Assembly: GCF_030818935.1 (NCBI RefSeq) | Contig: NZ_JAUTBD010000001.1 | Coordinates: 3,642,565-3,706,564 of the forward strand | Length of the DNA stretch: 64,000 bases | Reading direction: 5' to 3' | Source: Microbacterium sp. SORGH_AS_1204 | GTDB lineage: Bacteria; Actinomycetota; Actinomycetes; Actinomycetales; Microbacteriaceae | Shown here: one piece after another, positions 36,234-45,026 of the stretch | Layout of the letters: each line of letters starts with the position of its first letter | Position numbering within the stretch: the stretch's first letter is position 1 | Notes under the pieces: model-generated | The model's database searches: none | What the model was told of the DNA's origin: nothing | What the model saw: the letters and a program-made list of their open reading frames with translations, nothing else | Position numbers and translations under genes: made by a program

Positions 36234-36638
36234 TCAGCGGCGCTCCCGCTCCTCGCGCCGCGGACGCAGGATGCCGCCGAGCACGGCGTTGATGATGCCG
36301 ATCAGCAGGGCGGCGATCACCGTGAGCCAGAACTCGCCGGTGCGAAGCCCCCAGTCCCAGTTCTCGGTGATGACCGCGGTCAGCCACAGCAGGAACCCGT
36401 TGATGATCAGCGAGATGAGACCGAGCGTGAGGATGTAGAGCGGGATCGCCACGATCTTCACCACCGTGCCGACGATGCTGTTCACGAGCGCGAAGATCAG
36501 CCCCACGAGAAGCAGCGTGAGCAGCACCTGCCCCCACTCGCCGGGGGCGAAGGGGATGAGCCGCACCTGCAGGGCGGGCAGCAGGGTGACGATCCAGATG
36601 GCGAAGGCGTTGACGGCGACGCGGACGACGAAGCGCAT
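36234..36638 (-). CDS. Phage holin family IV-like membrane protein
   Basis: The 134-aa protein has four hydrophobic segments (VRVAVNAFAIWIVTLLPALQ, LLTLLLVGLIFALVNSIVG, PLYILTLGLISLIINGFLL, FWLTVIAALLIGIINAVLGG) and a basic C-terminal tail RPRREERERR. This matches the chromosomal four-span holin-family (YvlD-like) proteins common in Gram-positive bacteria. No phage genes are nearby, so it is a housekeeping membrane protein and not a prophage remnant. The REP array abuts its stop codon. Confidence 0.85.
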   Translation of the reverse strand: MRFVVRVAVNAFAIWIVTLLPALQVRLIPFAPGEWGQVLLTLLLVGLIFALVNSIVGTVVKIVAIPLYILTLGLISLIINGFLLWLTAVITENWDWGLRTGEFWLTVIAALLIGIINAVLGGILRPRREERERR

Positions 36639-36723
36639 GCCCCCACCCTGGCACGCACGGGCGGTCACCGTCAGGGCGTTGCACCTGTGGAGGAGGGGCT
36701 GACGAAACCGGCGGCCCCGCGGA

Positions 36724-36729
36724 TAGGCT
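36724..36729 (+). promoter_or_regulatory. -10 box TAGGCT, leaderless start of the aminotransferase gene
   Basis: TAGGCT (36724-36729) is followed by six bases and GTG 36736. The -35 region is weak to the eye. Confidence 0.6.
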
Positions 36730-36735
36730 CGCGGG

Positions 36736-37812
36736 GTGAGTGACGAGAAGGTGCTGCCCCGGATCCGCCCCGAGATCGCCGCCCTGCCGGCGTACCGGCA
36801 GGGTCGCCAAGCCAGCCCCGACGCCTTCAAGCTCTCGAGCAACGAGAACCCCTTCGAGCCGCTTCCCGGTGTGCTCGAGGCGGTCCACGCCACCGGCGCC
36901 TTCAACAGATACCCGGATGCCACGGCCGCACGCCTGCGCGAGCGTCTCGCCGCGCGGTACGGCGTCTCGCCCGACGAGGTGCACGTCGGTGCGGGTAGCG
37001 TCTCGCTGCTCGCGCAGCTGCTGCTGGCGACTTCGGGCCCCGGCGACGAGGTCGTCTACGCCTGGCGCTCGTTCGAGGCCTACCCCTCGCTCGTCGCGGT
37101 GGCCGGTGCGACCAGCGTGCAGGTGTCGCTCACCGCCGACGCCCGTCACGACCTGCCGGCCATGGCCGCCGCCGTGACCGAGCGCACCCGGCTGGTGATC
37201 GTGTGCAGCCCCAACAATCCCACCGGCACGACCGTCGGCTACGACGAGTTCGCGGCCTTCGTCGACGACGTGCCGCGCGACGTGCTCATCGTGCTCGACG
37301 AGGCCTACGGCGAGTTCGTCACCGACCGCGGCTCGGTCGAGGGCGGTCGCGTGCGTGCCGTGCTCGACCGGCCCAACATCGTGGTGCTCCGCACCTTCTC
37401 GAAGGCGTACGGCCTGGCGGGCCTGCGCGTGGGCTACGCCATCGGCAACCAGGCGGTGCTCGACGCCGCCCGCAGCACGGCCATCCCGCTGTCGGTCACG
37501 GCCGCGGGCGAGGCGGCGGCGCTGGCGAGCCTGGATGCCGAGAGCGAGCTGCTGCACCGGGTCTCGGTGATCGCCGCGCGGCGCGATCGGCTGGTCGACC
37601 GCCTGCGCGAGACCGGGTGGGACGTGCCCGACGCGCAGGGCAACTTCGTCTGGCTCGCCGCGGGCGAGCGCACGCTCGAGGTGGCCGCCGCGTTCGATGC
37701 GGCCGGGCTCATCGTGCGCCCGTTCGCGGGCGACGGCATCCGCATCTCCATCGGGGAAGAGGAGTCGCTCGACCGCATCGTCGAGGTCGCCGCCGCCACC
37801 GCCGCGGGCTGA
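36736..37812 (+). CDS. HisC-like aminotransferase (histidinol-phosphate/aromatic amino acid)
   Basis: The 358-aa fold-type I PLP enzyme has [16 protein letters not shown] near residue 32, [15 protein letters not shown] (PLP contact) near residue 158, [10 protein letters not shown] with the Asp/Tyr pair, and the Schiff-base Lys in [15 protein letters not shown] near residue 223. The C-terminal [13 protein letters not shown] is typical of the HisC/Pat branch. It could be HisC or the actinobacterial aromatic aminotransferase Pat; no his genes are adjacent, which slightly favours the latter. It has its own leaderless promoter and is followed by oxoacid dehydrogenase genes. Confidence 0.88.
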   Translation: MSDEKVLPRIRPEIAALPAYRQGRQASPDAFKLSSNENPFEPLPGVLEAVHATGAFNRYPDATAARLRERLAARYGVSPDEVHVGAGSVSLLAQLLLATSGPGDEVVYAWRSFEAYPSLVAVAGATSVQVSLTADARHDLPAMAAAVTERTRLVIVCSPNNPTGTTVGYDEFAAFVDDVPRDVLIVLDEAYGEFVTDRGSVEGGRVRAVLDRPNIVVLRTFSKAYGLAGLRVGYAIGNQAVLDAARSTAIPLSVTAAGEAAALASLDAESELLHRVSVIAARRDRLVDRLRETGWDVPDAQGNFVWLAAGERTLEVAAAFDAAGLIVRPFAGDGIRISIGEEESLDRIVEVAAATAAG

Positions 37813-37920
37813 CCCGGGTCGTCCCCACCGGAGACGTGGCGGCATCCGTTTGTCACACGTCGACGGCGAATTCCGGCATCCGTTGTGCACCTCATGCGGT
37901 CGCATGCATGGGCCGGGCGT

Positions 37921-37926
37921 TAGCGT
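37921..37926 (+). promoter_or_regulatory. -10 box TAGCGT upstream of the oxoacid dehydrogenase operon
   Basis: TAGCGT (37921-37926), then GGGGGA, then ATG 37933. The geometry fits a leaderless transcript, although GGGGGA could also be read as a very close SD. Confidence 0.55.
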
Positions 37927-37932
37927 GGGGGA

Positions 37933-39063
37933 ATGACCCCGCTCGACGACCCCGCTCTCGTGCGCGTTCTGGCAGCCGACGGCACGCTGGCGCCCACGCC
38001 CGCCGCCGAGCGCTACCTGCCGCTCATCGACGCCCTGACCGACGCCGAACTCGAGACCTTCTACCGCGACATGGTCTCGATCCGCGCGTTCGACGTGCAG
38101 GCGACCAATCTGCAGCGCCAGGGCCAGCTGGCCCTGTGGCCGCCGTCGTTCGGGCAGGAGGCGGCGCAGGTCGGCTCGGCCCGCGCCGCTCGCGCGCAGG
38201 ACCACATCTTCCCCTCGTATCGCGAGCACGTGGTCACCCGCATCCGCGGCGTCGACCCGCTCGACATCATCCGCCTGATGCGCGGACTCACGCACGGCGG
38301 GTGGGACCCGACCGACCCCAAGAACGGCAACACCCACATCTACACGCTCGTGCTCGGCGCGCAGACGCTGCACGCCGCGGGCTACGGCATGGGCCTGGTG
38401 TTCGACGGCAAGTGCGGCACGGGCGATCCCGAGCGCGACGAGGCCGTCATCGTCTACTACGGCGATGGCGCCTCCAGCCAGGGTGACGTGCACGAGGCCA
38501 TGGTGTTCGCGGCCAGCTTCCAGACCCCGCAGGTGTTCTTCCTGCAGAACAACCAGTGGGCCATCTCGGTGCCCGTCGCCACGCAGTCGCGCTCGCCGCT
38601 GTACAAGCGCGGTGAGGGCTACGGCATCCCGAGCCTGCAGGTCGACGGAAACGACGTGCTCGCCAGCTACGCGGTGTCGAAGGTCGCCCTCGACGAGGCC
38701 CGCGCCGGCGGCGGCCCCCGGGCGATCGAGGCGATGACCTACCGCATGGGCGCACACACGACCAGCGACGACCCCACCAAGTACCGCACCTCCGACGAAG
38801 AGAAGGCGTGGGCCTTGCGCGACCCGATCGCCCGCATGCGCACCTACCTCGAGGGGCGCGGCGCCTCGCAGCAGTTCTTCGACGATGCGGATGCCGAGGG
38901 TGCGGCGCTCGCGAACGACGTGCGCGTGCGCACGAACGAGCTCGGTGCGATCCCGCGCTCGCACATGTTCGAGAGCGTCTACTCCGAGGCGCACGCGCTG
39001 ATCCAGGAGGAGCAGCGCTGGCTCGACGACTACGAGGCGTCGATGGAAGGGGGCGCCCAGTGA
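37933..39063 (+). CDS. Branched-chain 2-oxoacid dehydrogenase E1 component, alpha subunit
   Basis: The 376-aa protein carries the thiamine-diphosphate motif GDGASSQGDVHEAMVFAASF running to QNNQWAIS near residues 178-212. It also has YRDMVSIRAFDVQATNLQRQ, the E1alpha start, and the phospho-loop-like region SRSPLYKRGEGYGIPSL. It decarboxylates 2-oxo acids (branched-chain or pyruvate) and transfers the acyl group to the lipoyl domain of E2. It is the first gene of the operon, with E1beta overlapping by four bases. No E3 gene is within the window. Confidence 0.92.
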   Translation: MTPLDDPALVRVLAADGTLAPTPAAERYLPLIDALTDAELETFYRDMVSIRAFDVQATNLQRQGQLALWPPSFGQEAAQVGSARAARAQDHIFPSYREHVVTRIRGVDPLDIIRLMRGLTHGGWDPTDPKNGNTHIYTLVLGAQTLHAAGYGMGLVFDGKCGTGDPERDEAVIVYYGDGASSQGDVHEAMVFAASFQTPQVFFLQNNQWAISVPVATQSRSPLYKRGEGYGIPSLQVDGNDVLASYAVSKVALDEARAGGGPRAIEAMTYRMGAHTTSDDPTKYRTSDEEKAWALRDPIARMRTYLEGRGASQQFFDDADAEGAALANDVRVRTNELGAIPRSHMFESVYSEAHALIQEEQRWLDDYEASMEGGAQ

Positions 39064-40037
39064 GCGAGAACCTGCCGATCAGCCGGGCGCTGAACGCGGG
39101 CCTGCGTCGCGCGCTCGAGACCAATGACCGTGTGCTGCTCATGGGCGAGGACATCGGTCCGCTCGGCGGCGTCTTCCGCGTGACCGAGGGCCTGCAGAAA
39201 GACTTCGGGCCGCGCCGCGTGATCGACTCGCCGCTGGCGGAATCGGGCATCGTCGGCAGCGCGATCGGTCTCGCGATGGGCGGCTTCCGGCCCGTGCTCG
39301 AGATCCAGTTCGACGGCTTCGTCTTCCCCGCGTTCGACCAGATCACCTCGCAGCTGGCGAAGCTCACGAACCGCCACGAGGGCGCGTTGCAGATGCCCGT
39401 CGTCATCCGCATCCCCTACGGCGGGCACATCGGCGCGGTCGAGCACCATCAGGAGAGCCCCGAGGCGTACTTCACGCACACCCCGGGCCTGCGCGTGGTC
39501 AGCCCCTCGAACGCGAACGACGCCTACTGGATGATCCAGCAGGCCATCGACTCGCCCGACCCGGTGGTGTTCTTCGAGCCCAAGGCCAAGTACTGGCAGA
39601 AGGGCGAGGTCGACACGACGGCGCCGGCTCTGCCGCTCCATGCCAGCCGCATCGTCCGCCGCGGCACCGACGTGACCCTGGTCGGTCACGGAGCCATGGT
39701 CACGACCCTGCTGCAGGCGGCCGCGCTCGCCGAGAGCGAGGGCACGAGCTGCGAGGTCATCGACCTGCGCTCGCTCTCGCCCGTCGACTACGGCCCGCTG
39801 TTGGATTCGGTGCGCCGCACCGGCCGCATGGTCTACGCGCAGGAGGCGCCGGGCTTCACCTCGCTCGGCTCCGAGATCGCCGCCACCGTGATGGAGAAGG
39901 CGTTCTTCGCGCTCGAGGCGCCGGTGCTGCGGGTCTCGGGCTTCGACGTGCCGTTCCCGCCCGCGAAGCTCGAGGGCACGTACCTGCCCGACGCCGACCG
40001 CATCCTCGAGGCCGTCGACCGGTCTCTGGCCTACTGA
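39060..40037 (+). CDS. Branched-chain 2-oxoacid dehydrogenase E1 component, beta subunit
   Basis: The 325-aa protein starts at GTG 39060 ([20 protein letters not shown]). Transketolase-like motifs include [40 protein letters not shown] with the catalytic Glu, and [20 protein letters not shown]. The C-terminal part has [20 protein letters not shown]. It forms the alpha2beta2 E1 heterotetramer with the upstream product. The E2 gene follows after 95 bp with its own SD. Confidence 0.92.
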   Translation: MSENLPISRALNAGLRRALETNDRVLLMGEDIGPLGGVFRVTEGLQKDFGPRRVIDSPLAESGIVGSAIGLAMGGFRPVLEIQFDGFVFPAFDQITSQLAKLTNRHEGALQMPVVIRIPYGGHIGAVEHHQESPEAYFTHTPGLRVVSPSNANDAYWMIQQAIDSPDPVVFFEPKAKYWQKGEVDTTAPALPLHASRIVRRGTDVTLVGHGAMVTTLLQAAALAESEGTSCEVIDLRSLSPVDYGPLLDSVRRTGRMVYAQEAPGFTSLGSEIAATVMEKAFFALEAPVLRVSGFDVPFPPAKLEGTYLPDADRILEAVDRSLAY

Positions 40038-40132
40038 CCCATCCACCCCTCGACGCCGAGGCCCGTCTCCCGCCGGAGCATTCCGTTGCGGCGACGCCGG
40101 TGCCAAGCTGGCTCCCGAGCAAAGGACACACC

Positions 40133-41467
40133 GTGACCGATCAGACCTTCGTTCTCCCCGATGTCGGAGAAGGCCTCACCGAGGCCGAGATCGTGCAGTG
40201 GCGCGTCGCGCCCGGTGACACCGTCGCCGTCAACGACGTGATCGTCGAGATCGAGACGGCCAAGTCGCTCGTCGAGCTGCCCTCGCCGTACTCCGGCACG
40301 GTGGGCGAGCTGCTGGCATCCGAGGGGGCCACCGTCGAGGTCGGCGCCCCGATCATCACGATCGGGTCTGCGGATGCCGCGCCCGCGGCGCCGTCGGCCC
40401 CGACCACCGTTCCCGAGCCCAGCGACCCCGGCGGGGCGGTGCTCGTCGGCTACGGCACGGGCGGCGCGGTGTCGTCGCGGCGTCGGACCCTTCGACAAGC
40501 TCAGGGACCGTCCGCGGAGCGCCCGGTCAAGGCGTCCGTCGGCGTCGTCGCGAAGCCCCCGATCCGCAAGCTCGCGCGCGACCTCGGCGTCGACCTCTCC
40601 GCCGTCACGCCGAGCGGTCCCGCCGGCGAGGTGACCCGCGACGACGTCGTAAAGCACGCCGAGCAGGCCAGCGTCTTCCGCAACATCGAGACGCCCGCGT
40701 GGGGCGCCGTGCGCGAGGAGACCATTCCCGTTCCCGCCCCGCCCGCGCCGGCCCCGGTCGCCGACGCGCGCGAGGAGTCGATCCCCGTCCGTGGCGTACG
40801 CAAGGCCACCGCCTCGGCGATGACCTCGAGTGCGTACTCCGCGCCGCACGTGTCGGTGTGGGTCGACGTCGACGCCTCGCGCACCATGGAACTGGTCAAG
40901 CGCCTGAAGGCCTCGCCCGACTTCGCCGACGTGAAAATCTCGCCGCTGCTGATCATGGCCCGCGCGGTGATCTGGGCGCTGCGCCGCACGCCCATGATCA
41001 ACGCCGCCTGGGTCGACACCGACGCCGGCGCGCAGATTAGCGTGCGTCACTACGTCAACCTCGGCATCGCCGCGGCCACCCCGCGCGGCCTGCTCGTGCC
41101 CAACATCAAGGACGCGCAGGCGATGAACACGCGCGAGCTCGCCAAGGCGCTCGAGCACCTCACGCTCACCGCGCGCGAGGGCAAGACGAGCCCGGCCGAC
41201 CAGACCGGCGGCACGTTCACGATCACCAACATCGGCGTGTTCGGGGTGGATGCCGGCACCCCGATCATCAACCCCGGCGAGGCCGGCATCATCGCCCTCG
41301 GCGCGATCCGCCAGAAGCCGTGGGTCGTCGACGGCGAGGTGCGCCCCCGCTGGGTGACCACGGTGTCGGGCTCGTTCGATCACCGCGTGGTCGACGGCGA
41401 CGGCATCTCGCGCTTCATCGCCGACGTGGCATCCGTTCTCGAGGAGCCCGCGCTGCTGCTCGACTAA
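40133..41467 (+). CDS. 2-oxoacid dehydrogenase E2 (dihydrolipoamide acyltransferase)
   Basis: The 444-aa protein starts at GTG 40133 with AAAGGA at 40121-40126. Domains: lipoyl domain (about 1-77) with attachment Lys in [16 protein letters not shown]1/E3-binding domain (about 143-178), [18 protein letters not shown] and VTRDDVVKH; acyltransferase domain (about 215-444) with [16 protein letters not shown] (catalytic His and Asp). The linker after the lipoyl domain, residues about 118-126, is encoded by a REP-like element (TLRQAQGP). The insert keeps frame and lies in a flexible linker, so function is probably intact. Only one lipoyl domain is present. Confidence 0.93.
   Translation: MTDQTFVLPDVGEGLTEAEIVQWRVAPGDTVAVNDVIVEIETAKSLVELPSPYSGTVGELLASEGATVEVGAPIITIGSADAAPAAPSAPTTVPEPSDPGGAVLVGYGTGGAVSSRRRTLRQAQGPSAERPVKASVGVVAKPPIRKLARDLGVDLSAVTPSGPAGEVTRDDVVKHAEQASVFRNIETPAWGAVREETIPVPAPPAPAPVADAREESIPVRGVRKATASAMTSSAYSAPHVSVWVDVDASRTMELVKRLKASPDFADVKISPLLIMARAVIWALRRTPMINAAWVDTDAGAQISVRHYVNLGIAAATPRGLLVPNIKDAQAMNTRELAKALEHLTLTAREGKTSPADQTGGTFTITNIGVFGVDAGTPIINPGEAGIIALGAIRQKPWVVDGEVRPRWVTTVSGSFDHRVVDGDGISRFIADVASVLEEPALLLD
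40485..40509. repeat. REP-like hairpin inside the E2 coding sequence
   Basis: GGACCCTTCGACAAGCTCAG followed by GGACC matches the intergenic REP at 36074-36098 at 24 of 25 positions, with one stem mismatch. It is translated in frame as part of [16 protein letters not shown] in the E2 linker. Confidence 0.85.
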
Positions 41468-41476
41468 GCCGGGCGG

Positions 41477-42166
41477 TCACGCCGTCGCCGTCGCGAGCAG
41501 CGCGGCCATCGCCGGCACGAGCTGGCGGGCGGCCGACCGCGGGTGCTCGAGGTGCCACTGATACGCCCGAACGGGCAGCCCGCGGTGCCGGACGGCCTCG
41601 ATGGTGCCGTCGGCGGCGCGCGCCGTGGCATCCAAGCCCTCGCCGAGGCGGTCGAGCGACTGGTGGTGGCTGCAGAGGTGGTCGCCGGCCGTCGACATCG
41701 GGTCGGGGTGGTCGAAGCCGACCGCGGTGGCGACGAAGGGCTCGCTCTTGGAACCGCGGTGCCCGTCGATGTGCTGGTGGAGGGTGCCGCCGAAGGCGAC
41801 GTTGACGAGCTGCATGCCGCGGCAGATTCCGAGGAGCGGGCGCCCGGCGGCGACGGTGTCGCGGATGATCGCCAGCTGCGCGTCGTCGGCCGCGGTGTCG
41901 TAGGGCGTCCACTCGGGTCGTGAGTCACTCGCGCCGTAGGCGCGGGGGTCGACGTCTTCGCCGCCGAGGATCACGACGACATCGGCCGATCGGGCCACCC
42001 CCAGGAGGTCGTCGAGCGGCTGCTCGGCCGCGGCATGCAGAGTCGCGTGCCACCCGGCGTCGCGCAATGCGGTCAGGGCGCCGGCGTTCAGGTCGTCGAG
42101 CAGGTCTTGATAGTGCGGTGCATTCGGGCGGGCATCGCGGATGTGGAACAGGGCGGCGGTCGGCAT
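41477..42166 (-). CDS. Class-I glutamine amidotransferase-like protein (peptidase C26/PuuD-like)
   Basis: The 229-aa protein has VVILGGEDVDPRAYGAS near residue 68, the nucleophile elbow LLGICRGMQLVNVAFGG (catalytic Cys) near residue 112, HHQSLDRLGEGL, and the His/Glu pair as YQWHLEHP near residue 203 (usual QWHPE). It resembles gamma-glutamyl-GABA hydrolases; the substrate is not proven. It is convergent with the E2 gene, with only nine bases between the two stops, and has no operon partner. Confidence 0.85.
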   Translation of the reverse strand: MPTAALFHIRDARPNAPHYQDLLDDLNAGALTALRDAGWHATLHAAAEQPLDDLLGVARSADVVVILGGEDVDPRAYGASDSRPEWTPYDTAADDAQLAIIRDTVAAGRPLLGICRGMQLVNVAFGGTLHQHIDGHRGSKSEPFVATAVGFDHPDPMSTAGDHLCSHHQSLDRLGEGLDATARAADGTIEAVRHRGLPVRAYQWHLEHPRSAARQLVPAMAALLATATA

Positions 42167-42447
42167 CGGGTCCTCGAAGCGGTCGGGCGGAATCTCAGGA
42201 TGCCAGCAGCCGGCACTGTGCGCCGAAACGCGCGCGCGAAGGCGTAGATGAATGAACGGATCGGGTCATTGATGAGGCGTCGTTGCGCTTTCCTTGCGCA
42301 AAGACCGGCGCAAAAGATGCGTTGTGAGAATCCTATGGAGGACCTCAGGATTCGCTGGTGGCGCCCTCACCCCGCCCAGCGGTGCGCTCCCTACCTTCCT
42401 GAGTGCGGCGGGAAACGCCGGCTCCACCTCATCAAGGAGAAGAACAC
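42167..42447. other. Divergent intergenic region upstream of the TasA-like gene
   Basis: The gap separates the minus-strand amidotransferase from the plus-strand secreted-protein gene. Bases about 42248-42340 are less GC-rich. They contain TTGCGC at about 42289 and TTGCGCAAAGACCGGCGCAA, an imperfect inverted repeat, and TGTGAGAATCCTATGG, which may hold a -10 (TCCTAT). No LacI-type operator like those further right is visible. The SD AAGGAG is at 42434-42439, just upstream of GTG 42448. Confidence 0.4.
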
Positions 42448-43089
42448 GTGACCAAGCCCACGGCCGCCCGTCGCCGCCTCGTCCTGCCCGTCGTCCTCGC
42501 CGGTAGCGTCGCCTCGCTCATCCTGGCGCTCGGCCTCTCGCCGACGGTCGCCGCCTTCACGGCATCCATCCAGAACACCGTCAACTCGGCCGCGACCGGC
42601 GTCCTCAGCATGCAGGAGTCGAACGCCGACGGCACCGTGCGCTGCAACAGCACCGACGGCGGCTCGATCTCGACCAACTCCGCCACCTGTTCCACGATCA
42701 ACAAGTACGGCGGCAGCACCACGATGGTCCCCGGCCAGACGGTCACCACGAACATCTCGATCACTAACACCGGCACGGTCGCCGCCAAGACCTTCAGCCT
42801 CACCCCCGGCGCGTGCTCGCAGGCCGCCAACGGCACCGTCAACGGCTCGGCCACCGACCTGTGCACGAAGATGACCCTCGTCATCACCTCCGGCGCGTCG
42901 ACGATCTACTCCGGTCCGCTCTCGGGGTTCACCGCCCCCGTCGACATCCTCGCGAAGACCACCACCACCTCGCTCGCGGCCGGCTCGACCCTGTCCTTCA
43001 GCTTCGCCGTGACCATGCCCGCCGGCGCGGACAACACCTATCAGGGGCTCAAGGCGTCGCAGGTGCTCACCTGGACCTTCAACTCCTGA
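42448..43089 (+). CDS. SipW-dependent TasA/camelysin-like secreted protein
   Basis: The 213-aa protein starts at GTG 42448 (AAGGAG upstream). The N-terminal signal VLPVVLAGSVASLILALGLS leads to TVAAFTASIQNTVNSAATGV, the SipW-type export pattern (A-A-F-x-A-S-I-x-N...S-A). The mature part is a Ser/Thr-rich beta-sandwich with ITNTGTVAAKTFSLTPGACS and four to five Cys, ending SQVLTWTFNS. TasA-like proteins form extracellular fibres or surface layers in other Gram-positives; that role is inferred. The next gene encodes a SipW-type signal peptidase, the expected processing enzyme, 19 bp downstream. Confidence 0.8.
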   Translation: MTKPTAARRRLVLPVVLAGSVASLILALGLSPTVAAFTASIQNTVNSAATGVLSMQESNADGTVRCNSTDGGSISTNSATCSTINKYGGSTTMVPGQTVTTNISITNTGTVAAKTFSLTPGACSQAANGTVNGSATDLCTKMTLVITSGASTIYSGPLSGFTAPVDILAKTTTTSLAAGSTLSFSFAVTMPAGADNTYQGLKASQVLTWTFNS

Positions 43090-43108
43090 TCCGGGGGACC
43101 CGAACCCC

Positions 43109-44818
43109 ATGACAGACAGCACCGTGGCGATCACGCCCCGAGGGAACCGCCGAGCAACGCTCGCGGTGGCGATCATTATCGCCGTCCTCGCGGCCGTGAT
43201 CGCCACGGTGCTGTCGGTGACCGGGGCCCGCCTCTTCGTCATCGAGACGGCGAGCATGGCCGAGACGGCCCCGGTCGGCACGCTCGTCGTCGCCCACCCG
43301 AAGCCGTCCTACGCGATCGGCGACGTCGTCACCTTCGTGGTCGACGGGCGCACGGTCACGCACCGCATCGTCGGCGAGCAGGACGGTCGCTTCATCACCC
43401 AGGGCGACCTGAACGGCTCACCCGACGCCTGGCAGCTCCTCCCCGACCAGATCGTCGGCACGGTCGTCGCCATCGTCCCGGGTCTCGGATTCCTCCTCAA
43501 GGCCGCGCCGCTGCTCTTCCTCGCCGGACTCATCGTCGAGGCCGTCGCCCGGCTGGTCGGCGGGCGGCGTCGCGGGTGGCGCGTCGGTCTCCGGCTGACG
43601 GGGATGTCGCTCGCCGTCTCCGCGCTGTCGCTGTGGCTGCGGCCCTGGTTCAACGTGCAGATGATGGACTTTCGCGCCGCCGACGACGGCAGCGGAGCGC
43701 TCATGCACATCGTCAACACGGGCCTGTTCCCCGTGGTGGCGGGGGCGACGCGGCTGGTCAGCGGCGAGGACGGCGTCATCCTCTCCACCGACAAGCTCGC
43801 GTCGGGCGCGTACGCCCTCTCTCCCACCCCCGACCCCGACTGGCCGGTGCGGGTGCTGCTCATCGTGTTCTGCCTCGTGCCGTTCTTCGCGTCGCTCCTC
43901 CTCCGCGCCGAAGACCCCGTGGCTGTCGCGGGGGGCCTGCGCTCGCGGCCCGACCGACGGGCCCGCGGCTCGATCCTGGTGCCCATCGCGATCGTCACGG
44001 TGCTGCTGGTCGTCATCCTCACCTCGGTGTCGACCTCGCACGCCGCCTTCGCCGCGTCGATCAAGAACGACAACGCTTCGGCCGGGACCAACAGCTACTT
44101 CACCTGCCGAGGCGCGGTGCAGAGCGTGAACACGCTGGCCAGGAGAGACACCTACGCCGCCTACTCGGTCGAGGGCACGGGACTTCTGGGGCTGGGACTG
44201 TTCACCACCGAGAGCGATGTCTCCGGGAACGCGCGCACGGGGACGTACCGCAAGTCGATGACGACGACCACGAGCAACGCCTGCACGCGCGACCAGACCC
44301 GCAGAGCCGTCGTCTTCGACGGCTCGCAGTGCCTGTACGTGCCGGGGCGTCAGAACCCCTCGAACGTGTTCACTATCGAGGCGTGGTTCTCGACGACATC
44401 GAAGACCTCGGGCAAGATCATGGGCTTCGGCGACTCCGCGACGAGCGACGACGACAAATGGGACCGCCACATCTACATCGACACGGCGGGACGGCTGAAC
44501 TTCGGACTGTTCCCCGACGCCACGGTCGTGATCGCGACCCCGCCGGGGCGGTCGTACGCCGACGGCGCGTGGCACCACGTCGCCGCGACGCTCTCGAGCG
44601 CGGGAGCGGCGTTCTACGTCGACGGTGCGCTGGTGGGCACCGCCGGCACCACCACGGGCCAGAACTACACCGGTTTCTGGCGCGTCGGATGCGGCAACCT
44701 CGTCAACTGGACCACGAACCCGTCAAGCTTCTTCACCGGCACCATCCAATGGGCGGCTGTCCACACCCGCGCACTCAGCGCGAGCGAGATCGCGACGCAC
44801 GCCGCCGCGGGGCGGTGA
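43109..44818 (+). CDS. SipW-type signal peptidase I fused to a LamG domain through an internal export signal
   Basis: The 569-aa protein has three parts. Residues 1-150: signal peptidase S26B with a TM anchor (16-38), Ser49 in IETASMAETAPVG, GDVVTF and His85 in RTVTHRIVG, i.e. a Ser-His dyad. Residues 150-283: membrane spans flanking an extracytoplasmic segment (about 183-245). Residues 284-569: a TM helix (SILVPIAIVTVLLVVILTSV) running into HAAFAASIKNDNASAGTN, which closely resembles the SipW-type signal of the neighbouring TasA-like protein, then a LamG/concanavalin-like domain (about 345-566; EAWFSTTSKTSGK, DGAWHHVAATLS). It could cleave its own C-terminal half and release the LamG domain. 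Pairs with 42448-43089. Confidence 0.85.
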   Translation: MTDSTVAITPRGNRRATLAVAIIIAVLAAVIATVLSVTGARLFVIETASMAETAPVGTLVVAHPKPSYAIGDVVTFVVDGRTVTHRIVGEQDGRFITQGDLNGSPDAWQLLPDQIVGTVVAIVPGLGFLLKAAPLLFLAGLIVEAVARLVGGRRRGWRVGLRLTGMSLAVSALSLWLRPWFNVQMMDFRAADDGSGALMHIVNTGLFPVVAGATRLVSGEDGVILSTDKLASGAYALSPTPDPDWPVRVLLIVFCLVPFFASLLLRAEDPVAVAGGLRSRPDRRARGSILVPIAIVTVLLVVILTSVSTSHAAFAASIKNDNASAGTNSYFTCRGAVQSVNTLARRDTYAAYSVEGTGLLGLGLFTTESDVSGNARTGTYRKSMTTTTSNACTRDQTRRAVVFDGSQCLYVPGRQNPSNVFTIEAWFSTTSKTSGKIMGFGDSATSDDDKWDRHIYIDTAGRLNFGLFPDATVVIATPPGRSYADGAWHHVAATLSSAGAAFYVDGALVGTAGTTTGQNYTGFWRVGCGNLVNWTTNPSSFFTGTIQWAAVHTRALSASEIATHAAAGR

Positions 44819-44925
44819 TCGTCAGCAGCGCGCAGGCGCGGCATCCACGACGCGTGACGTGGGAGACCGGCCCCCGGATGCGGCGGGTCGGTTCGTTTTT
44901 CGTAGGTATCCGCTGCGCCCGACTC

Positions 44926-44955
44926 TTGCCCTCGGCCTATGTGAGCGATAACATT
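44926..44955 (+). promoter_or_regulatory. Promoter and LacI-type operator of the first LamG-GH43 gene
   Basis: -35 TTGCCC (44926-44931), 17-base spacer, -10 TAACAT (44949-44954). The operator-like TGTGAGCGATAACA (44940-44953) overlaps the -10; its complement TGTTATCGCTCACA matches the sites at 52612 and 56188. Confidence 0.75.
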
Positions 44956-45026
44956 GAACACGCTCGGTGAATCCCGCACCGGGCCCGGCGGACGGACTTC
45001 GCCATTCATGTCTCGAGGAGGAGACG

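Noticed and set aside
36234..36638. Prophage remnant suggested by the holin-like protein
   Set aside because: Chromosomal four-span holin-family proteins are common in actinobacteria, and no other phage gene, attachment site or integrase lies near.
42248..42451. A 67-codon plus-strand ORF upstream of the TasA-like gene
   Set aside because: It spans the presumed promoter region, lacks a convincing SD, and its end overlaps the SD and start of the next gene; codon choice is not like neighbouring genes.
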